From Achromobacter xylosoxidans (GTDB lineage Bacteria > Pseudomonadota > Gammaproteobacteria > Burkholderiales > Burkholderiaceae_B): a stretch of 64,000 nt of DNA. The DNA is taken from the NCBI RefSeq assembly GCF_014490035.1, contig NZ_CP061008.1, positions 2,170,001-2,234,000 on the forward strand, written 5' to 3'. Below, in pieces: positions 17,387 to 27,445 of the stretch. The notes beneath the pieces were generated by a model. That model was given only the letters and a program-made list of their open reading frames with translations, did no database searches and had not been told where the DNA came from. The first letter of the stretch is position 1; each line of letters opens with the position of its first letter. Made by a program: the position numbers and the translations under genes.

Positions 17387-18026
17387 GAACTTCGGCCTTC
17401 TCGATGATCACGTCGTCGTTCGGCACGTTCTGGTGGAAGCCCTTGTTGCCGGTCTTCACGCCCTTGATCTTGTCGACCACGTCCGTGCCTTCGGTCACGG
17501 TGCCGAACACGGCATAGCCCCAGCCGTTGGGCGTGGGCGCGGTGAAGTTCAGGAAGTCGTTGTTGGACACGTTGATGAAGAACTGCGCCGTGGCCGAGTG
17601 CGGATCGCTGGTGCGGGCCATGGCCAGGGTGTACTTGTCGTTCTTCAGGCCGTTGTTGGCCTCGTTTTCGATGGGGGCATGGGTCTGCTTCTGCTTCATG
17701 CCGGGCTCAAAGCCGCCGCCCTGGATCATGAAGCCATCGATCACGCGATGGAACACCGTGCCGTTGTAGAAACCTTCCTTGACGTAGGTCAGGAAGTTTT
17801 CGACGGTCTTGGGAGCCTTGGCGGCATCCAGGGTGATGACCATGTCGCCTTGGTTCGTTTGAAGCTTGACGCGGGGGTTGGTGCTCATGGCTTTTGTGCC
17901 TTCAGAGGTGGAGGTGGAGGAATTGGCCGCAGGGGCGGCGCTGACGAGCGCTGGGGCGAATGCAGCCAGCGCGAACGAGCACGCCGTCAGGCGCAGCAGG
18001 TGTAGGGGGGAGTAGCGGGACATCAT
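17379..18026 (-). CDS. Cyclophilin-type peptidyl-prolyl cis-trans isomerase
   Basis: 215 residues from ATG 18026, with a Sec-type signal (~1-31, ALVSAAPA) and a short Ser/Thr linker before a ~165-residue cyclophilin domain. Family residues are visible: [47 protein letters not shown] and [17 protein letters not shown] second in-frame ATG at 17888 ([14 protein letters not shown]) would give a signal-less enzyme of PpiB size, so both periplasmic and cytoplasmic forms are possible. The start overlaps the TPR gene stop by 4 nt (ATGA). Confidence 0.92.
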   Translation of the reverse strand: MMSRYSPLHLLRLTACSFALAAFAPALVSAAPAANSSTSTSEGTKAMSTNPRVKLQTNQGDMVITLDAAKAPKTVENFLTYVKEGFYNGTVFHRVIDGFMIQGGGFEPGMKQKQTHAPIENEANNGLKNDKYTLAMARTSDPHSATAQFFINVSNNDFLNFTAPTPNGWGYAVFGTVTEGTDVVDKIKGVKTGNKGFHQNVPNDDVIIEKAEVLE

Positions 18027-18706
18027 TTGCCGTGTTTATCCTTCAGCATGGTTTCGACTTCTCGGACCTTTTCCTGCATGCCGGGCACGCCGTCGGCGGC
18101 GGCCTTCTTGTAGGTGTTCAAGGCCTGCAGAAGCTGCAGATCGCCCATATTGGCGCGGGCGGCGGCATAGTTGGGGTCGGCGCGCAGGGCCATCGACAGG
18201 GCGTCCTGTGCGCGGTCGAGTTCGCCGCGCCCTGCATATAGAGCGCCCAGGTTGTTCCAAGGTTCCGGCAGCTCCGGAAAGCGGTTGGTCATCTCGGTGT
18301 AGACGTCGATGGCTTCGCTGGTGCGGTTCAGGGCCGCCAGCGCGCGGGCGTGCTGGAACATCAGCTGCACGTCGGTGCCGCGCTGGTCCTTGATCTGCTC
18401 CTGGCGCTTTTCGATCATGGCAAGCGCTTCCGCGTTGTCGCCGTGGTTCAGCAGGCGCTCGATGTGCGTCGTGATCTGCGAGGCCGAGGGCGTCAGGCGG
18501 GTGTCGACGCTGGGCTTGGCGGCTTCCAGCAGCTTGGCCAGACTATCCCAGCCGCCCTCGGGCGGGATGGGATCCAGGGTGGTGCGGTTGGCGTTGGGGT
18601 TGGTTCCACCGCCGCCGGCCATCGACTGGGCCAGAGAGGCTCCAACCGGCGCGCCCGCAAGGGCCAGGGCGAGCAGGGCGACGCGAAAGCGCGGCTTGAT
18701 AGTCAC
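18023..18706 (-). CDS. Exported tetratricopeptide-repeat protein
   Basis: 227 residues from GTG 18706. A Sec signal (~1-27, GASLAQ) is followed by tetratricopeptide helices: about res 80-115 ([23 protein letters not shown]), 117-150, 150-185 ([31 protein letters not shown]) and a partial last repeat. Predicted periplasmic scaffold; no enzyme motif is seen. It heads the operon with the cyclophilin and lpxH, all joined by overlaps, which hints at an envelope-related job. No specific function is assigned. Confidence 0.85.
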   Translation of the reverse strand: MTIKPRFRVALLALALAGAPVGASLAQSMAGGGGTNPNANRTTLDPIPPEGGWDSLAKLLEAAKPSVDTRLTPSASQITTHIERLLNHGDNAEALAMIEKRQEQIKDQRGTDVQLMFQHARALAALNRTSEAIDVYTEMTNRFPELPEPWNNLGALYAGRGELDRAQDALSMALRADPNYAAARANMGDLQLLQALNTYKKAAADGVPGMQEKVREVETMLKDKHGK

Positions 18707-19057
18707 TTGGGCATCCGTTAAAAGTCTTGGCAGGCCGACGCTTACGCGCGCGACCGGGCCGCTTGCTATACTTGACGACCGCCATTTTAGCCCCGGTTGA
18801 GTTTTGGCTCGACATCGGGGACGAAGCCCCAGGATATCGTTGATGGAATGCGGGCTCGAAATGCGGGTTCGGAACGGCCGGCGCCAGTGAGATTATGGCC
18901 CGAAGCCGAGATCGGGATCGAAACCGCGGGATCGAAATCGCAGGATCGAAATCGGCGGGATCGACATCCGACCCGGCGGCACGCGCCGAAGGTATTTTCC
19001 TTCGGCAGCAACTTTCCGCAACCGCCACGGAAAACTTAGATAAAGCCTATAAGCGCC
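18707..19057. other. Intergenic region with ~14-bp tandem repeats
   Basis: 351 bp between the divergent TPR and cysS genes, with no convincing gene. At 18914-18972 a unit close to GGGATCGAAATCGC occurs four times in tandem with small variations (the last copies less exact). The region must also hold the promoters of both genes; none can be assigned confidently. It is not CRISPR-like because there are no unique spacers. Confidence 0.6.
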
Positions 19058-20512
<1,455 letters not shown>

Positions 20513-20532
20513 ACCCGCAGGACCCGCCCGCC

Positions 20533-21177
20533 ATGTCCACCGCCGACCTCGACATTCCCAAGCCCGAGTATTGGGAAGCCGCCGTAGCCCATCTGATGCG
20601 GCGCGACCGCATCCTGAAGAAGGTCATCCCCCAGCATCCCGAAGTCTGGCTGACTTCGCGCGGCACGCCATTCGTGACGCTGGCGCGGGCGATCATCGGG
20701 CAGCAGGTGTCCAGCAAGGCGGCCGACACCGTCTGGACCCAGTTCATCGAGGCCGTGGGCAAGCGCCCCACGCCCGTCGCCGTGCTGCGCGTCGGCCTGG
20801 AAGGCTTGCGCGCGGCCGGGCTGTCGCAGCGCAAGGCCGAGTACGTGCTGGACCTGGCCGTGCATTTCGGCGAGCGCCGGGTCCATCCCGAGAAATGGGC
20901 GGCAATGGACGACGAAGCCGTCATTTCCGAATTGACCGCCATCCGGGGCATAGGCCGCTGGACGGCGGAGATGTTTTTGATTTTCAATCTGCAGCGGCCT
21001 GATGTTCTGCCGCTGGATGATCCTGGGTTGCTCAAGGCAATCTCGCTACACTATTTCAGCGGCGAGCCTGTCTCTCGCTTCGAGGCTCGCGAAGTCTCGT
21101 TGGCGTGGCAACCCTGGCGTACCGTGGCCACCTGGTATCTGTGGCGCAGTCTGGATCCGACTCCGGTCCAATACTGA
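20533..21177 (+). CDS. DNA-3-methyladenine glycosylase, AlkA/HhH-GPD type
   Basis: 214 residues from ATG 20533, preceded by GGA; an in-frame ATG at 20497 overlaps cysS by 16 nt and would add 12 residues. HhH-GPD superfamily: FVTLARAIIGQQVSSKAADTVW, a helix-hairpin-helix IRGIGRWTAEMFLIF and a downstream acidic segment LPLDDPGLLKAI that supplies the catalytic Asp. Role: excision of 3-methyladenine and related alkylated bases from DNA. The short length fits the minimal bacterial 3-methyladenine glycosylase II form without the AlkA N-terminal domain. Position between cysS and accA suggests a housekeeping operon. Confidence 0.88.
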   Translation: MSTADLDIPKPEYWEAAVAHLMRRDRILKKVIPQHPEVWLTSRGTPFVTLARAIIGQQVSSKAADTVWTQFIEAVGKRPTPVAVLRVGLEGLRAAGLSQRKAEYVLDLAVHFGERRVHPEKWAAMDDEAVISELTAIRGIGRWTAEMFLIFNLQRPDVLPLDDPGLLKAISLHYFSGEPVSRFEAREVSLAWQPWRTVATWYLWRSLDPTPVQY

Positions 21178-21213
21178 CGCAAGCCAGGCAGCCCATCTAC
21201 GGAACCACACTAC

Positions 21214-22179
21214 ATGCGCAATACATTTCTGGAATTCGAACAACCGCTCGCCGAGCTTGAGAACAAGATCGAGCAGCTGCGCTACGTGCAGGCCGATTCG
21301 GCGGTAGACATCTCCGACGAGATCGGACGTCTGCAGCAGAAGAGCCAGACCTTGGCCAAGGAAATCTACGCCAAGCTCACGCCCTGGCAGACGGCCCTGG
21401 TCGCCCGCCATCCCCAGCGCCCCTACACGCTGGACTACGTGCGCGAAATGTTCACTGACTTCCATGAACTGCACGGCGACCGCATGTACGCCGACGACCA
21501 GTCCATCATCGGTGGCCTGGCGCGCTTCAACGGCACGCCCTGCATGGTCATCGGCCACCAGAAGGGACGCGACACCAAGGAACGCGCCGCCCGCAATTTC
21601 GGCATGCCGCGCCCGGAAGGCTATCGCAAGGCCCTGCGCCTGATGCGCCTGGCCGAGAAGTTCGGCATTCCCGTGTTCACGTTCGTGGACACTCCGGGCG
21701 CCTATCCCGGCATCGGCGCCGAAGAGCGCGGCCAGTCCGAAGCCATCGGCCACAACCTTTATGCCATGGCCGAGCTCAAGGTCCCCGTGATCTGCACCAT
21801 CATCGGCGAAGGCGGCTCGGGCGGCGCCCTGGCCATCGCCGTGGGCAATGCCGTGCTGATGCTGCAATACGCGACCTACGCCGTGATTTCCCCGGAAGGC
21901 TGCGCCTCGATCCTGTGGCGCAGCGCCGACAAGGCGCCTGAAGCCGCCGAAGCCCTGGCCATCATCGCGCCGCGCCTGAAGGACCTGGGCCTGGTGGACC
22001 GCGTGGTCAACGAACCCGTGGGCGGCGCCCATCGCGATCCGCGCGTCATGGCCCGCCTGCTGCGCCGCGCGCTGGGCGACGCCCTGCGCCAGCTCCAGGG
22101 CATGACGCCCGAGCAGCTCGTGGAACAGCGCGTCCAGCGCCTGCTGTCCTACGGCGCCTACCAGGAAGTGCGCGCCTGA
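21214..22179 (+). CDS. accA: Acetyl-CoA carboxylase carboxyltransferase subunit alpha
   Basis: 321 residues, the usual AccA length. N-terminal [21 protein letters not shown] and the crotonase-fold blocks [52 protein letters not shown] and [15 protein letters not shown] are diagnostic. It pairs with AccD (not in the window) to transfer carboxyl from biotin carrier protein to acetyl-CoA, giving malonyl-CoA for fatty acid synthesis, in the cytoplasm. Confidence 0.97.
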   Translation: MRNTFLEFEQPLAELENKIEQLRYVQADSAVDISDEIGRLQQKSQTLAKEIYAKLTPWQTALVARHPQRPYTLDYVREMFTDFHELHGDRMYADDQSIIGGLARFNGTPCMVIGHQKGRDTKERAARNFGMPRPEGYRKALRLMRLAEKFGIPVFTFVDTPGAYPGIGAEERGQSEAIGHNLYAMAELKVPVICTIIGEGGSGGALAIAVGNAVLMLQYATYAVISPEGCASILWRSADKAPEAAEALAIIAPRLKDLGLVDRVVNEPVGGAHRDPRVMARLLRRALGDALRQLQGMTPEQLVEQRVQRLLSYGAYQEVRA

Positions 22180-22188
22180 AGCAGGCAG

Positions 22189-22212
22189 GGCGCCGGCGTG
22201 CCTGCCGGCGCC
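22189..22212. terminator. GC-rich hairpin after accA
   Basis: GGCGCCGGC (22189-22197) and GCCGGCGCC (22204-22212) form a perfect 9-bp stem without a T run. Possible attenuator or terminator between accA and tilS. Confidence 0.4.
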
Positions 22213-22240
22213 GCGGCCTAGCGCCACGCGCCATCCCGCC

Positions 22241-23305
22241 ATGAACGCCCGCCCAGCGTCCGATACTCCGCATCGGGCCGTGGCGGGCGTAGTTCATTCC
22301 CTTCCCGTGTCGGCCGAGCTGGCCGCGGCCTTGCGCCGCGCCTTGCTGGCCTTGCCCGAACGTCCGGCGCGCATCGCCGTGGCGTTGAGCGGCGGCGCCG
22401 ATTCGGCCATGCTGGCCGTGCACGCGGCCGCCGTGGCGCGCGAGCTGGGCATGGATCTGGCGCTGTTCCATGTGCACCACGGCTTGCAGGACGCGGCCGA
22501 CGCATGGACGCAGCATGCGCGTGCGCTGGCGGACATGCTCGCGCTGCCTCTGTCGGTCGCGCGCGTGCAGGTGGCGCAGGCGGCGGGCAAGGGCATCGAG
22601 GCGGCCGCGCGCGACGCCCGCTACGCGGCGCTGGCGCAATTGGCGCAAGAGCAGGGCGTGACGCATATCCTGTTGGCCCATCATCGCAACGACCAGGCGG
22701 AAACGGTCCTGCTGCGTCTGCTGCGCGGCACCGGGCTGGTTGGCATGGCTGCCATGGCGCCGCTGTCCTGGCGCGATGGACTGGTCTACCTGCGACCCTG
22801 GCTGGAAATCGGCCGCGAGGCGATCCTGCATGCGGCGGACGCGGTGGCGGCAGCCAGCGGCTGGCGTCCGGTGCAGGACCCCACCAACACCGATCCCCAC
22901 TACACCCGCGCCGCCCTGCGCGAATTGCTGGCGCCGGCGCTCGATGCCCGCTGGCCCGGGTGGCGCGCCATCGTTGCGCGCCATGCGCGGCACATGGGCG
23001 AGGCGGCCGAGATCCTGGACGAGGTGGCGCGCGACGACTTCGCCACGCTCGATCCTTCCGCGGACGGCGCCAGCTTTTCGCTGCAGGCGTGGCGCGGGCT
23101 GTCCGAGGCGCGCCAGGCGCACGTGCTGCGCCATTGGCTGGAACGCAATGGCGCCCGCATGCCGACGGATGCCAGGATGCGCGATCTGCTGCGGCAGCTG
23201 CGCGGGCTGCATAGCCTGGGCCATGACCGCCAGTTGCGGGTGGAGCAGGCCGGCCACGTCATCCGCTGCCACCGGGGCAGGGTCTGGGTCGAACCCCGGG
23301 AATAG
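22241..23305 (+). CDS. tilS: tRNA(Ile)-lysidine synthetase TilS
   Basis: 354 residues. The N-type ATP-pyrophosphatase loop LSGGADSAMLAVHAAA (~49-64, SGGxDS) is followed by FHVHHGLQDAAD and LAHHRNDQAETVLLRLLRGTGL, typical of TilS. A C-terminal substrate-binding region ends with a basic segment. Reaction: ligates lysine onto C34 of the CAU-anticodon tRNA-Ile to make lysidine, changing specificity from Met to Ile; usually essential. It sits between accA and lysC, an order I recall as common in beta- and gammaproteobacteria. Confidence 0.95.
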   Translation: MNARPASDTPHRAVAGVVHSLPVSAELAAALRRALLALPERPARIAVALSGGADSAMLAVHAAAVARELGMDLALFHVHHGLQDAADAWTQHARALADMLALPLSVARVQVAQAAGKGIEAAARDARYAALAQLAQEQGVTHILLAHHRNDQAETVLLRLLRGTGLVGMAAMAPLSWRDGLVYLRPWLEIGREAILHAADAVAAASGWRPVQDPTNTDPHYTRAALRELLAPALDARWPGWRAIVARHARHMGEAAEILDEVARDDFATLDPSADGASFSLQAWRGLSEARQAHVLRHWLERNGARMPTDARMRDLLRQLRGLHSLGHDRQLRVEQAGHVIRCHRGRVWVEPRE

Positions 23306-23365
23306 GCGGATCAGCGCCGCCGATGTCCCCAAAAAATCGCGGCGTGGACAGAATTTTGCACAAGC

Positions 23366-23394
23366 TGCGCAAATTTTTACCGCCGCGCTAGAAT
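23366..23394 (+). promoter_or_regulatory. Possible lysC promoter
   Basis: TAGAAT (23389-23394) is a good -10 element 17 bp after a weak TGCGCA. It stands in an AT-richer stretch ~50 bp ahead of lysC. The -35 match is poor. Confidence 0.35.
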
Positions 23395-23446
23395 ATACGG
23401 CTTTGCCCGTCAACCTTTTGCGGCGGGTTCCCAGCCAGAGTACGAG

Positions 23447-24712
23447 ATGTCCCTGATCGTTCACAAATATGGCGGTACTTCGATGGGCTCGGTCGAGCGC
23501 ATCAAGAACGTGGCGCGTCGCGTCGCGAAGTGGCACGCTGCCGGCCACCAGGTTGTCGTTGTTCCGTCGGCGATGGCGGGCGAGACCAATCGCCTGCTCG
23601 GCTTGGCGCGCGAGATTACGCCGCAGCCCGACAGCCGCGAGCTCGACATGATCGCCGCCACCGGCGAACAGGCCAGCAGCGGCCTGCTGGCCATCGCGCT
23701 GCAGGCCGAAGGCGTGCCGGCGCGCAGCTATGCCGGTTGGCAAGTGCCCGTGCGCACCGATTCGTCGTTCACCAAGGCGCGCATCACGTCGATCGACGAC
23801 GAGCGCATCCGCGGCGATCTGGACGCCGGTCGCGTGGTCATTGTTACGGGCTTCCAGGGCGTCGACCCGGAAGGCCACATCACCACGCTGGGCCGCGGCG
23901 GTTCCGATACCTCGGCCGTGGCCGTGGCGGCCGCCATCAAGGCCGACGAGTGCCTGATCTACACCGACGTGGACGGCGTCTATACGACCGATCCGCGCGT
24001 GGTGCCCGAAGCGCGTCGCATGGCCGTCGTTTCCTTCGAGGAAATGCTGGAAATGGCATCGCTGGGCTCCAAGGTCCTGCAGATCCGTTCGGTTGAATTC
24101 GCCGGCAAATACCGTGTGCCGGTCCGGGTCCTGTCCTCGCTGACCGACCCGCTTATCCCGCTCGCAGAAGAAATGGTCTCGGGCACGCTGATTACTTTTG
24201 AGGAAGACGAAAAAATGGAAGCCGCCGTTGTCTCCGGCATCGCCTTCAGCCGCGACGAAGCCAAAATCACCTTGCTGGCCGTTCCGGACAAGCCCGGCAT
24301 CGCCTTCTCCATCCTGGGTCCGGTCGCCGCCGCCAACATCGACGTCGACATGATCGTGCAGAACCAGTCCGTGGCTGGCACGACCGACTTCTCGTTCACG
24401 GTCAACCGCAACGAGTTCGCCCGCGCCGTCGATCTGCTCAAGCGCGAAGTCATCCCCGCCGTGGGCGCGCGTGAACTGTCCACCGACGAGAAGGTCGCCA
24501 AGGTCTCCATCGTCGGCATCGGCATGCGCTCGCACGTGGGCGTGGCCAGCCTGATGTTCCAGACGCTTTCGCAAGAAGGCATCAACATCCAGATGATCAG
24601 CACCAGCGAGATCAAGACCTCGGTGATCATCGACGACAAGTACATGGAACTGGGCGTGCGCGCGCTGCACAAGGCCTTCGGCCTGGACCAGGCGCCTGCC
24701 GAAAAGGCCTGA
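23447..24712 (+). CDS. lysC: Aspartate kinase
   Basis: 421 residues, a monofunctional aspartokinase. N-terminal HKYGGTSMGSVERIKNVA, the catalytic-domain block TLGRGGSDTSAVAVAAAIKADECLIYTDVDGVYTTDPR and two C-terminal ACT domains (~265-415: LLAVPDKPGIAFSILGPV and SIVGIGMRSHVGVAS) are visible. Reaction: phosphorylation of L-aspartate, first step to lysine, threonine and methionine, normally feedback-inhibited through the ACT domains. Followed by tRNA-Ser. The gap 24725-24780 holds a loose inverted repeat with T8 and A6 tracts that may end the transcript. Confidence 0.96.
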   Translation: MSLIVHKYGGTSMGSVERIKNVARRVAKWHAAGHQVVVVPSAMAGETNRLLGLAREITPQPDSRELDMIAATGEQASSGLLAIALQAEGVPARSYAGWQVPVRTDSSFTKARITSIDDERIRGDLDAGRVVIVTGFQGVDPEGHITTLGRGGSDTSAVAVAAAIKADECLIYTDVDGVYTTDPRVVPEARRMAVVSFEEMLEMASLGSKVLQIRSVEFAGKYRVPVRVLSSLTDPLIPLAEEMVSGTLITFEEDEKMEAAVVSGIAFSRDEAKITLLAVPDKPGIAFSILGPVAAANIDVDMIVQNQSVAGTTDFSFTVNRNEFARAVDLLKREVIPAVGARELSTDEKVAKVSIVGIGMRSHVGVASLMFQTLSQEGINIQMISTSEIKTSVIIDDKYMELGVRALHKAFGLDQAPAEKA

Positions 24713-24798
24713 TTCAAGACTCTGGCACGATTTTTTTTCAATAAGTGCTCGATAACGGGCAAGAGTGAAAAAAGTCGTGCTAGAATCTCGTTCTCTTC

Positions 24799-24891
24799 GG
24801 AGATGTGCCCGAGAGGCTGAAGGGGCTCCCCTGCTAAGGGAGTATGTGGCTAAAAACTGCATCGTGGGTTCGAATCCCACCATCTCCGCCA
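24799..24891 (+). tRNA. tRNA-Ser(GCT)
   Basis: 93 nt with encoded CCA. Acceptor GGAGATG (24799-24805) pairs with CATCTCC (24881-24887). The anticodon arm CTCCC-CTGCTAA-GGGAG puts GCT at 24833-24835. A long variable arm, as in class II tRNAs, and a T loop GGTTCGAATCC are present. A -10-like TAGAAT lies at 24781-24786. Confidence 0.97.
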
Positions 24892-24928
24892 GATTCTCTC
24901 CGATCTGGCTTCGGTCAGCACCGGAGAT

Positions 24929-24966
24929 AAAAAACCCGCAATCACGCAAGTGATTGCGGGTTTTTT
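24929..24966 (+). terminator. Intrinsic terminator after tRNA-Ser
   Basis: AAAACCCGCAATCAC (24931-24945), GCAA tetraloop, GTGATTGCGGGTTTT (24950-24964), then T residues. Confidence 0.95.
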
Positions 24967-25043
24967 CATGGGCGCCAAGCGCGCTCGTGAGCGAGCCTGC
25001 GTCGCATGAGAAAATTCCCGATTCCCTTTGTGGCGCAGATCCC

Positions 25044-26108
25044 TTGAAGCACCTGCTTGCTCCCCTTGACCGGCTGCGAGACTTCGATGAAGTCATCGAC
25101 GTGCGCACGCCGCTCGAATTCGCCGATGACCACATTCCCGGCGCGATCAACGCGCCTGTGCTGAGCAATGAAGAGCGCGTGGTGGTGGGCACGCTGTACA
25201 AGCAGGTCTCGCCCTTCGAGGCTTCGCGCGTCGGCGCGGCGCTGGTGGCGCGCAACATCGCAGCGCATCTGGACACGACCTTCGCCGACCGGCGCCAGGG
25301 TTGGCGGCCGTTGATCTATTGCTGGCGCGGCGGCACGCGCTCCGGCTCCATGACGACGATGTTCAACATGATAGGGTGGCGCGCGCGGCAACTGGACGGC
25401 GGCTACAAGACCTATCGCCAGGCCACGCTGGACGCGCTGGATAGCCTGCCGGCGGGTTTGCGCTACATCGTGCTGGCCGGGCCCACCGGCAGCGGCAAGA
25501 CGCGCTTGTTGAGCGCGTTGGAGCAGGCCGGCGCGCAGACGCTGGACCTGGAGCGACTGGCCGCGCATCGCGGGTCATTGCTGGGCGCCTGGGCCGGTGT
25601 CGCGCAGCCCTCGCAAAAGGGCTTCGACACGCGGCTGGCGCAGCGCCTGCGCGCGTTCGACGCGTCGCGGCCTGTGTTCGTTGAGGCGGAGAGCCGCAAG
25701 ATCGGCGCGGTCGCCTTGCCCGCCGCGTTATTGGCTGCTGTGCACGCCAGTCCGTGTGTCGAGGTCCGCTCCAGCCGCGAGGATCGCGCTGCCTTTCTGC
25801 GGCAGGATTACGCGCATCTGTTCGACGATCCCGAATCGCTCAAGGCGCAGTTGCAACGCATGATAGGCCTGCACAGCCGCGAGCGCGTGAACGGCTGGCT
25901 GGCCTTGGTCGACAGCGGCGCGCGCGCCGAGCTGGCGCAGGAGCTCATAGACCGGCACTACGATCCGGCCTACGCGCGCAGCTGCCATGCGCACTTCACG
26001 CAACTGCCGCAAGCGCTGCGCTTGGAATTCAGGCCCAATGACGGCGACGTGGTGGAGCAGGCGAGGGCGTTGCTGGCGAGGCTGGGTGCGAGCGATGGCG
26101 CGGCCTGA
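25044..26108 (+). CDS. mnmH: tRNA 2-selenouridine synthase MnmH (SelU)
   Basis: 354 residues from TTG 25044; the frame is open further 5' but runs into the preceding terminator, and no ATG or GTG in frame fits better. The rhodanese domain (~1-120) has EVIDVRTPLEFADDHIPGA and the catalytic Cys in IYCWRGGTRSGSM. A P-loop domain follows with LAGPTGSGKTRLL. Role: replaces sulfur with selenium at the wobble 2-thiouridine of tRNAs for Lys, Glu and Gln, using selenophosphate from SelD (not in the window). Its presence suggests selenium use. Confidence 0.9.
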   Translation: MKHLLAPLDRLRDFDEVIDVRTPLEFADDHIPGAINAPVLSNEERVVVGTLYKQVSPFEASRVGAALVARNIAAHLDTTFADRRQGWRPLIYCWRGGTRSGSMTTMFNMIGWRARQLDGGYKTYRQATLDALDSLPAGLRYIVLAGPTGSGKTRLLSALEQAGAQTLDLERLAAHRGSLLGAWAGVAQPSQKGFDTRLAQRLRAFDASRPVFVEAESRKIGAVALPAALLAAVHASPCVEVRSSREDRAAFLRQDYAHLFDDPESLKAQLQRMIGLHSRERVNGWLALVDSGARAELAQELIDRHYDPAYARSCHAHFTQLPQALRLEFRPNDGDVVEQARALLARLGASDGAA

Positions 26109-26154
26109 GCATTCTTCATCGTGAATGCTGTGATCGCATGAATCAGTGCTTCAC

Positions 26155-26183
26155 TTGCACGCTTCGCGAAATAACGCTATTAT
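26155..26183 (+). promoter_or_regulatory. Promoter of the first tRNA-Arg
   Basis: TTGCAC (26155-26160), 17-bp spacer, TATTAT (26178-26183), with the tRNA starting 25 bp later. Confidence 0.65.
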
Positions 26184-26208
26184 TCAAGGCTTGCTTTCAA
26201 ACGCAAAT

Positions 26209-26285
26209 GCGCCCGTAGCTCAGCTGGATAGAGTACCTGGCTACGAACCAGGGGGTCGTAGGTTCGAATCCTGCCGGGCGCGCCA
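26209..26285 (+). tRNA. tRNA-Arg(ACG), copy 1
   Basis: 77 nt with CCA. Acceptor GCGCCCG (26209-26215) pairs with CGGGCGC (26275-26281). The anticodon loop CTACGAA gives ACG at 26243-26245, deaminated to ICG in bacteria to read CGU/CGC/CGA. Identical to the copies at 26414 and 29995. Confidence 0.97.
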
Positions 26286-26390
26286 AGTTTGATTCCGCAT
26301 TGGTTTTAATCGGCCGGTGTCGGGTGAAACGATGTGATTGAACGTCTCGTTTGAATAGCAAGAGCAGTAAAAACGGCAAGATTTTTCTGA

Positions 26391-26396
26391 TATAAT
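26391..26396 (+). promoter_or_regulatory. -10 element of the second tRNA-Arg
   Basis: A consensus TATAAT lies 17 bp upstream of the tRNA, in an AT-rich stretch. No good -35 element is seen at the expected distance. Confidence 0.55.
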
Positions 26397-26413
26397 TTTG
26401 CCTCTTTGCCGGA

Positions 26414-26490
26414 GCGCCCGTAGCTCAGCTGGATAGAGTACCTGGCTACGAACCAGGGGGTCGTAGGTTCGAATCCTGCCGGGCGCGCCA
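26414..26490 (+). tRNA. tRNA-Arg(ACG), copy 2
   Basis: 77 nt, identical to copy 1. It is followed 32 bp later by a strong terminator. The tRNA and terminator together are repeated at 29995-30143, and the two units enclose three envelope genes. Confidence 0.97.
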
Positions 26491-26522
26491 AGTTCACTTG
26501 GCCAATACAGCAAAGAAAATGG

Positions 26523-26560
26523 AAAGGCCTTTGATCTTCGATCGAAGGCCTTTTTGTTTT
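26523..26560 (+). terminator. Intrinsic terminator of tRNA-Arg copy 2 (repeated unit)
   Basis: A 14-bp stem, left arm AAAGGCCTTTGATC (26523-26536), loop TTC, right arm 26540-26553, with one G-T pair, then T-rich to 26560. About 43 nt here are identical to the terminator at 30104-30146. Confidence 0.92.
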
Positions 26561-26570
26561 GCGCCGCCAT

Positions 26571-27347
26571 CTAGAAGCGGATCGTCAGGCCCGCCATGGG
26601 TCCTTGCAGCACCGCGTCGAACTTGAAGCCGCCGCTGCTGTAGTCCACGCCCAGTGCGCGATAGCCTATCGCCGCCGAGACATTCTTGCTGAAGTTGTAG
26701 CCGAGGCCCAGGCCCACATCCCAATCCGCTTCGGCGCCGCCCGCGCCGATCAGGCCCCAGCCGGTGATGTAGTACTTCGAACTCAGCATGTAGTTTCCGC
26801 GCACGCCCACCAGGCCGTCGACCCACGTGGCGCCGTCGCTGCGCGTTCTGCCATCCAGGTGCGCGCCCTTGAGCGTGATGTCGGTGTCGACCGACCAGAC
26901 GCGCAGGCCTGCGACAACGTCGAGTTGATGCGGTGAGTTTTCCAGCAAGGAATAACCGACCCCGAGCAGTCCCGCGAACGTGGAGGCTTTCACGTCCGCG
27001 CTGGAGGCCAGGATGCCGCGCGGCGTATCTCCCTGCGTGCCGATCTTGGTGTAGATCAGGTCGCCGAACACGCTGTAGCGTCCTTTGCGCGCATCGCCGA
27101 TGAGCATGGCGCCGAAGTCGAGGTTGTCGAACAATTTGTCGAAGCCCGCGTGGATATCGATGACGGGCGACCGTGATTGGGATGTCTTGCCGGACAGGCC
27201 GGCAGCCCAGAAGTAGGGCGTGACCGAGAATTGCCATTCGTTCGAAGGCAGGGTCCCCGCTGCGGGAGCAGGCTCCGCTTCGGCGCCCAGCGCGGTCCCG
27301 GCTTGCAGCAGCCCGCAGACCAGGCAGCCCGTGATTTTCTTTTTCAT
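26571..27347 (-). CDS. Outer-membrane beta-barrel protein, unassigned
   Basis: 258 residues from ATG 27347, with a strong GGGAGGG ribosome site. A signal (~1-24, KKKITGCLVCGLLQAGTALG) precedes alternating amphipathic strands: FSVTPYFWAAGLSGK, YSVFGDLIYTKIG, LLGVGYSLLE, VVAGLRVWSVDTDI, VRGNYMLSSKYYITGWG and VGLGLGYNFS. The C-terminal GLTIRF ends in Phe, as outer-membrane barrels do for BAM recognition. No specific family is recognised. Last of three same-strand genes (DUF3313, DUF1254, barrel) between two tRNA-Arg units; possibly one transcript. Confidence 0.75.
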   Translation of the reverse strand: MKKKITGCLVCGLLQAGTALGAEAEPAPAAGTLPSNEWQFSVTPYFWAAGLSGKTSQSRSPVIDIHAGFDKLFDNLDFGAMLIGDARKGRYSVFGDLIYTKIGTQGDTPRGILASSADVKASTFAGLLGVGYSLLENSPHQLDVVAGLRVWSVDTDITLKGAHLDGRTRSDGATWVDGLVGVRGNYMLSSKYYITGWGLIGAGGAEADWDVGLGLGYNFSKNVSAAIGYRALGVDYSSGGFKFDAVLQGPMAGLTIRF

Positions 27348-27445
27348 TGCAAACCCTCCCCAAACTGCAGGCGTGACGAAGCGCATCCATCACGCCTGCG
27401 GTGAGCGCAAAGCCGGCCAGGGGCCGGTGCGACGCAACCCAGGTG

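Noticed and set aside
18914..18972. Possible CRISPR array
   Set aside because: Repeat unit is only ~14 bp, copies abut without spacers, and no cas gene is present.
24725..24780. Long inverted repeat between lysC and tRNA-Ser (GCACGA-T8 / A6-G-TCGTGC)
   Set aside because: The arms are 25-30 bp apart, mostly homopolymer, and may be chance; not listed as a separate terminator.
22046..25276. A 1076-codon open frame on the minus strand
   Set aside because: It runs antisense through accA, tilS, lysC, tRNA-Ser and mnmH; its Arg/His/Gly-rich translation matches no family and is typical of high-GC antisense frames.
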